Of a stretch of 10,189 bases of DNA, positions 6,659 through 10,189 are shown piece after piece. Below the pieces are notes generated by a model that saw only the letters and a program-made list of their open reading frames with translations, made no database searches and was not told where the DNA came from. A program made the position numbers and the translations under genes. How positions within the stretch are numbered: the stretch's first letter is position 1; every line of letters starts with the position of its first letter. The stretch lies in the NCBI GenBank assembly GCA_947462425.1, contig CANHPI010000070.1:1-10189 (forward strand). Reading direction: 5' to 3'. This stretch comes from Bacteroidota bacterium. GTDB taxonomy: Bacteria > Bacteroidota > Bacteroidia > B-17B0 > B-17BO.

Positions 6659-9600
6659 TTAGTTTTCTACAATAACTGTAACATGTCCAACTCTTGTTAA
6701 TTTATTTCCTAAAACATCCTCTAACTTTATTTTGTAAGTATAAACTCCCTGAGGAGCAATTTTTGAATTTCCCTTTACAGAACCATCCCATCCTTTTCTA
6801 AAATTATCACTTGAAAAAATTGCTTCACCCCATCTATCATAAATATCCATACTATAATTTTCTTCATCAATGCCTACGCCCAATGGTTGAAAAACATCAT
6901 TTAAACCATTACCATCAGGTGTAAATGCATTTGGAATGTATAGCGAAAAATCAGGAGTAACTTCAACCTTTAACATTGCAGTATCCTTACACCCTTTACT
7001 TGAAGTAGCAACTAAATTAACATCGTAGGTTCCGGCATTAGTATAAGCATGACTTGGATTTGTGATAATTGATGTATTAGAACTATTACTAGCAGAAGCA
7101 TCACCAAAATGCCAATAATAACTTGTTGCTCCTTGCGAAGTGTTAATGAAATTAAAATTAGGATCTAAAATATTTACTACTTGAGGGTCCGAGTAAAATG
7201 AAGCTATTGGTTGTGAGTAAACTTCAATATAGTCTATTTTTGTTTGTGAAGCAGAACAGCCTGTAGTTGGATTGGTAACATTTAATGTAATTGAATATTT
7301 ACCTGAATCAGTTAAGGTTACATAATAAGGATTACCGGCAATATTAGATTGTATTTTATTACCACTCCAAGTATAGATATCATTAGCACCGTCAGAAGTT
7401 CCTGTTAAGGTAACTGTTAGTGGTGCACAGCCCTGTAACGGAAGCCCTGTAAAATCAATGATAGGTGACGCATTTACATTAACTGTAAATACTGCAGTAG
7501 CTAAAGGTGTTGAACAACCATCGTTAATTGATACCGAATAAGTGTTTGGAGCTGAGAAAATGTTCGCAGTCACATTAACCGAACTACTGGGCACTGCAAA
7601 ATCATTTAATCCTGTGCTCCAAATAAAATCATAGGGCGCTCCTTTGCCAGGGCTAGTAATGTTTGGTGTTAACATCGTTACGTCTCCATCACATTTAGAA
7701 AATACAAAACCTGATGCTGATAAAGGTGGAGAAACGCTTATGTTAATTATTTTTGGTGTTGCCAAACATCCATTAACATCACTTACCGCAACACTGTATG
7801 CGGAAAGTGATGTTGGATTTACAGGATGAGGGCCTCCTCCTGTTCCTATATTGGGAGACCAAGTATAACTATAAGCTCCTGAGCCGCCACTTGCTGATGC
7901 TGATAGTTGTGTAATATTGCCAAAACAAATAGATGCATTTGGACTTGTAAGCAAAACCAAATTTGGTGGCTGTGTAATAACTGTGGATGAGGAAACTGAA
8001 CATCCATTACCATCTGTTAAAGTTACTGTATAACTTCCTGAAGCAATACCAGATAAACTTTGTGTTAAGATGGAAGAAGTTGTTGTTTGTGATATAGGAT
8101 TTAACCAAGAGACAGTATACGGCGCTAAGCCTGAAGCATAGTTTACAGAAATAACTCCATTTGGAAATCCATAACAAGTTGGCGACGTGTTATTAAATCC
8201 CGTAATAACAGGTACAGGAGTGTTAACAATACTTACTGTTTGAGTATATGAGCAACCTTTAGAATCTGTAATATTTGCTATCCAACCAATTCCTGGACCA
8301 ATATTTGTCGCTGTTGTGCCAGTTGGTAGCCCAGGAGTGTTCCAAACAATATTATAACCGGGGGTTCCTCCTACTACCGTTATTGTTGCTGAACCATTAG
8401 TTAAATTACAAGTTGCAGGAGATGAGTTATAGGTAGATGTTAATGAAGCAGATGGAGCAGTAACATTAAAGTTATCATTAATAGAACAACTATTTGCATC
8501 AACAACTGTCAATGAATAAACCCCAGGAGTCAATCCTCCCAATACCGATCCTGAACCAGTTGGCAACCAGGAGTATGTATATCCAGGTGTTCCTCCTTGA
8601 ACTGTGGTTGAAATTTGACCATTGCTTCCTCCAAAACATGAAATACCAGTAACACTAGATGATGCCATTACTAAGGCTTGTGGTTGAGTTATAGTAACTT
8701 GTTGTGAACTTAAACAACCGTTTCCATCTTTAACATTAACTGTATACGTGTTAGCCGCTATATTTAATACAGTTGAGTTTGTTTGGGCACCTGGCGTCCA
8801 AGTATACGAGTATGGTGCTGTGCCACCAGCAGCTAATACCGAAGCTGCACCATTACTTAATCCAAAACAAGTAACGTTTGTGGAGCTACCTATAGCACTA
8901 CTCAGTGGTAGTGTAGGTTGGGTGATTGAGACAAATGCAGATGCGGAACAGCCAGCCGCATCTACTACAGTAATGTTTTTAATTCCAGCCGAGAAATTTG
9001 TTACATTTTGCGTTGTTTGCCCGGTGCTCCATGTTACCGTATAGTTTGGCACACCACCAGTAATCGTTGTGGTTACCGCTCCATTATTTCCTCCATAACA
9101 ACTCGCGTTAGTTTGACTCAATATCGAAACAACTGGTCCTGCAATATCATTCACTATACCGCTTGCTGCAGCAGTGCAGCCATTTATATCTGTTACAATA
9201 AAGTTGTAAGCAGCAGCTGGCAAATTATTATTACATAATGATGTTGGACCATTGCTCCATTGAAATGACAATTGCCCAGTTCCTCCAGTTACAATAGCAC
9301 AAACTTGCCCATTATTTTGACCGCAATTAGAATTTGTTGCAGATGTTACCGCTGTTAATACTGCTGGTTGTGTTAATGTAAATGAAATAGAACTTGTACA
9401 TGTTCCATTCGAAGTAATAATTACTGTGTTTGAACCGGCACATAAGTTATTTACGAAATTTCCACTTTGTAAATTTGGTAACCACTGAAAAGTCGTTGGT
9501 CCTGTTCCTCCTGAAAAAATAATGTTAGCCGTTCCATCACAAAATCCATTACAATTAACATCACTGGTAGTTAAAGTGGTGGCTAATGGTGTTGGTTGTG

Positions 9601-10189
9601 TTATTGTGGCTGTAGCTATACCTGAACAGGAATTTGCATCTTTTACAGTTAAAGTGTAAACCCCTGCGGATAATGAATTAGCATTCGCTGCGGTTCCTCC
9701 ACTTGGTGACCAGGAATAAGTATAAGCCCCAGTTCCTCCTGAAGGTGTTACAGCCGCAAAACCATTATTGCCTCCATTACATGTTACGCTCCCTGTTGAA
9801 GTAATGTTTGCAATAATTTGCGTTGGTTGAGTAATGACTACTTGAGAACTTGCCGTACAATTATTTTGATCGGTTGCTAAAACAGTATAAGTACCAGCAC
9901 ATAAACCAATTGCCGTTTGCGAAGCAATAGGATTTGGCATTCCTGTCCAAAAATAAGTTACTGATCCAAAACCATTTGTATTAGTTGCTGTTGCAATTCC
10001 ATTGCAATTTCCATTACAAGTAACGTTTGTAAACGTAACACTTGTAGACATTGCGGGTGGATTTATTAATGACATAGTCGATACTGCAATACATCCATTA
10101 GCATCTGTTACTGTTAAATTGTAATTACCAGCTCCTAGTTGATTTGATGTTGCTGCAGTTCCTCCAGTAGATGTCCAAGCATAAGTGTA
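6659..10189 (-). CDS. Giant SprB-repeat surface protein with T9SS C-terminal sorting domain (5' end outside window)
   Basis: This is the C-terminal 1176 residues of a large secreted protein, probably a cell-surface adhesin or secreted scaffold exported by the type IX secretion system. The frame stays open to the right edge: the 38 codons before the first in-window ATG (10075) encode more of the same repeat, so that ATG is internal and the true start and signal peptide lie outside. In order there are one partial and nine complete SprB-type repeats of 75-85 residues, two Ig/PKD-like domains lacking the repeat consensus, two PKD domains (the last with WHFGD and the PSHAYTNAGTYDVNL strand), and a CHU_C-type gliding motility-associated C-terminal domain. 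Ser, Thr, Asn and Gly are abundant, and each SprB-type repeat has a conserved Cys pair. The SprB resemblance concerns the repeat family only; it does not prove a role in gliding. The gene converges on the SMC-like operon and shares its terminator. Confidence 0.93.
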   Translation of the reverse strand, partial: YTYAWTSTGGTAATSNQLGAGNYNLTVTDANGCIAVSTMSLINPPAMSTSVTFTNVTCNGNCNGIATATNTNGFGSVTYFWTGMPNPIASQTAIGLCAGTYTVLATDQNNCTASSQVVITQPTQIIANITSTGSVTCNGGNNGFAAVTPSGGTGAYTYSWSPSGGTAANANSLSAGVYTLTVKDANSCSGIATATITQPTPLATTLTTSDVNCNGFCDGTANIIFSGGTGPTTFQWLPNLQSGNFVNNLCAGSNTVIITSNGTCTSSISFTLTQPAVLTAVTSATNSNCGQNNGQVCAIVTGGTGQLSFQWSNGPTSLCNNNLPAAAYNFIVTDINGCTAAASGIVNDIAGPVVSILSQTNASCYGGNNGAVTTTITGGVPNYTVTWSTGQTTQNVTNFSAGIKNITVVDAAGCSASAFVSITQPTLPLSSAIGSSTNVTCFGLSNGAASVLAAGGTAPYSYTWTPGAQTNSTVLNIAANTYTVNVKDGNGCLSSQQVTITQPQALVMASSSVTGISCFGGSNGQISTTVQGGTPGYTYSWLPTGSGSVLGGLTPGVYSLTVVDANSCSINDNFNVTAPSASLTSTYNSSPATCNLTNGSATITVVGGTPGYNIVWNTPGLPTGTTATNIGPGIGWIANITDSKGCSYTQTVSIVNTPVPVITGFNNTSPTCYGFPNGVISVNYASGLAPYTVSWLNPISQTTTSSILTQSLSGIASGSYTVTLTDGNGCSVSSSTVITQPPNLVLLTSPNASICFGNITQLSASASGGSGAYSYTWSPNIGTGGGPHPVNPTSLSAYSVAVSDVNGCLATPKIINISVSPPLSASGFVFSKCDGDVTMLTPNITSPGKGAPYDFIWSTGLNDFAVPSSSVNVTANIFSAPNTYSVSINDGCSTPLATAVFTVNVNASPIIDFTGLPLQGCAPLTVTLTGTSDGANDIYTWSGNKIQSNIAGNPYYVTLTDSGKYSITLNVTNPTTGCSASQTKIDYIEVYSQPIASFYSDPQVVNILDPNFNFINTSQGATSYYWHFGDASASNSSNTSIITNPSHAYTNAGTYDVNLVATSSKGCKDTAMLKVEVTPDFSLYIPNAFTPDGNGLNDVFQPLGVGIDEENYSMDIYDRWGEAIFSSDNFRKGWDGSVKGNSKIAPQGVYTYKIKLEDVLGNKLTRVGHVTVIVEN
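6662..6943 (-). other. Gliding motility-associated C-terminal (CHU_C, T9SS type B sorting) domain
   Basis: The last 94 residues begin YIPNAFTPDGNGLNDVF, continue with MDIYDRWGEAIF and GWDGS, then APQGVYTYKIKLEDVLG, and end with RVGHVTVIVEN. This is the characteristic C-terminal domain recognised by the type IX secretion machinery of Bacteroidota, in which type B substrates need the partner proteins PorV and SprF-like factors. Its presence implies that the cell encodes a T9SS elsewhere. Confidence 0.95.
6944..7945 (-). other. Ig/PKD-like domains between the SprB repeats and the sorting domain
   Basis: Four beta-sandwich-like units follow the SprB array: 7945-7712, 7711-7463, 7462-7208 and 7207-6944. 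The first two keep a W-S/W-x-P core and a closing Cys but lack the NG and ITQP consensus; they resemble the Ig- and PKD-like modules common in Bacteroidota surface proteins. The third (GCAPLTVTLTGTS, then YTWSG and GKYSITLNVTN) is a clear PKD pattern. The fourth (FNFINTSQGATSYYWHFGD, then SHAYTNAGTYDVNLVATS) is a textbook PKD domain. Such units probably act as a rigid stalk. Confidence 0.8.
7946..10189 (-). repeat. Array of SprB-type repeats within the adhesin gene
   Basis: Nine complete repeats run toward decreasing coordinates: 10036-9803, 9802-9572, 9571-9347, 9346-9122, 9121-8891, 8890-8660, 8659-8432, 8431-8201 and 8200-7946. A partial tenth lies at 10189-10037. Each begins with a motif like V-[ST]-C-x-G-x-x-NG, continues through GGTxxYxYxW and (A/P)G-x-Y-x-x-x-V-x-D, and closes with NGC or a variant such as NSC, often followed by ITQP. 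The copies differ strongly in residues and slightly in length (75, 76, 77, 78 and 85 residues), so they are old duplications and not a recent expansion. Repeats four and eight lack the ITQP end, repeat three has SNGTC in place of D-x-NGC, and repeat nine carries an insertion of about eight residues. Confidence 0.88.

Noticed and set aside
7644..9238. Plus-strand open frames of 61-98 codons across the adhesin gene (7644-7829, 8748-9044, 9008-9238)
   Set aside because: They lie antisense to a clearly coding repeat protein, overlap one another, and owe their length to the repeat composition.
7946..10189. The approximately 230-base periodicity as a CRISPR or tandem satellite array
   Set aside because: The units are diverged copies of a protein domain kept in frame, without identical short repeats or unique spacers.

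Overview
The window looks like chromosomal DNA from a member of the Bacteroidota. It is AT-rich, has no clear Shine-Dalgarno sequences, and ends with a large SprB-repeat protein. That protein carries a type IX secretion (T9SS) 'gliding motility-associated' C-terminal domain, which is typical of this phylum. Genus and species cannot be told from the sequence. No tRNA, rRNA, transposase, integrase or CRISPR array was seen.

Layout: (1) Positions 1-504, minus strand, hold the first 168 codons of formate--tetrahydrofolate ligase (fhs), a one-carbon metabolism enzyme cut by the left edge. (2) Positions 505-795 are a noncoding divergent promoter region with a perfect 14-bp palindrome and a Bacteroidota-type -7 box facing fhs. 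(3) Positions 796-6492, plus strand, hold three genes: a 414-aa helical protein, a 203-aa protein and a 1228-aa SMC-like ATPase. Sizes, order and ATPase motifs match an MksF-MksE-MksB (MukFEB/Wadjet JetABC-like) condensin. The usual fourth gene, the TOPRIM nuclease JetD/MksG, is absent here, since the flanking genes are fhs and an adhesin. The first two genes are separated by a short CTTTG-rich repeat that looks like a dispersed intergenic element. (4) Positions 6493-6658 are a convergent intergenic region with a perfect 14-bp hairpin with a GAAA loop, probably a bidirectional terminator. (5) Positions 6659-10189, minus strand, hold the C-terminal 1176 residues of a giant secreted protein open at the right edge: nine complete and one partial SprB-type repeat, four Ig/PKD-like domains, then the T9SS type B sorting domain.

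How the genes work together: the three-gene block is expected to make one complex, with MksB as a dimeric ATPase with long coiled-coil arms, MksF as the kleisin bridging the heads and MksE as the winged-helix accessory subunit. It would act in chromosome organisation or in recognising foreign DNA. The fhs and adhesin genes are probably functionally unrelated neighbours on the opposite strand. The most interesting part is the SMC-like module without a nuclease partner.
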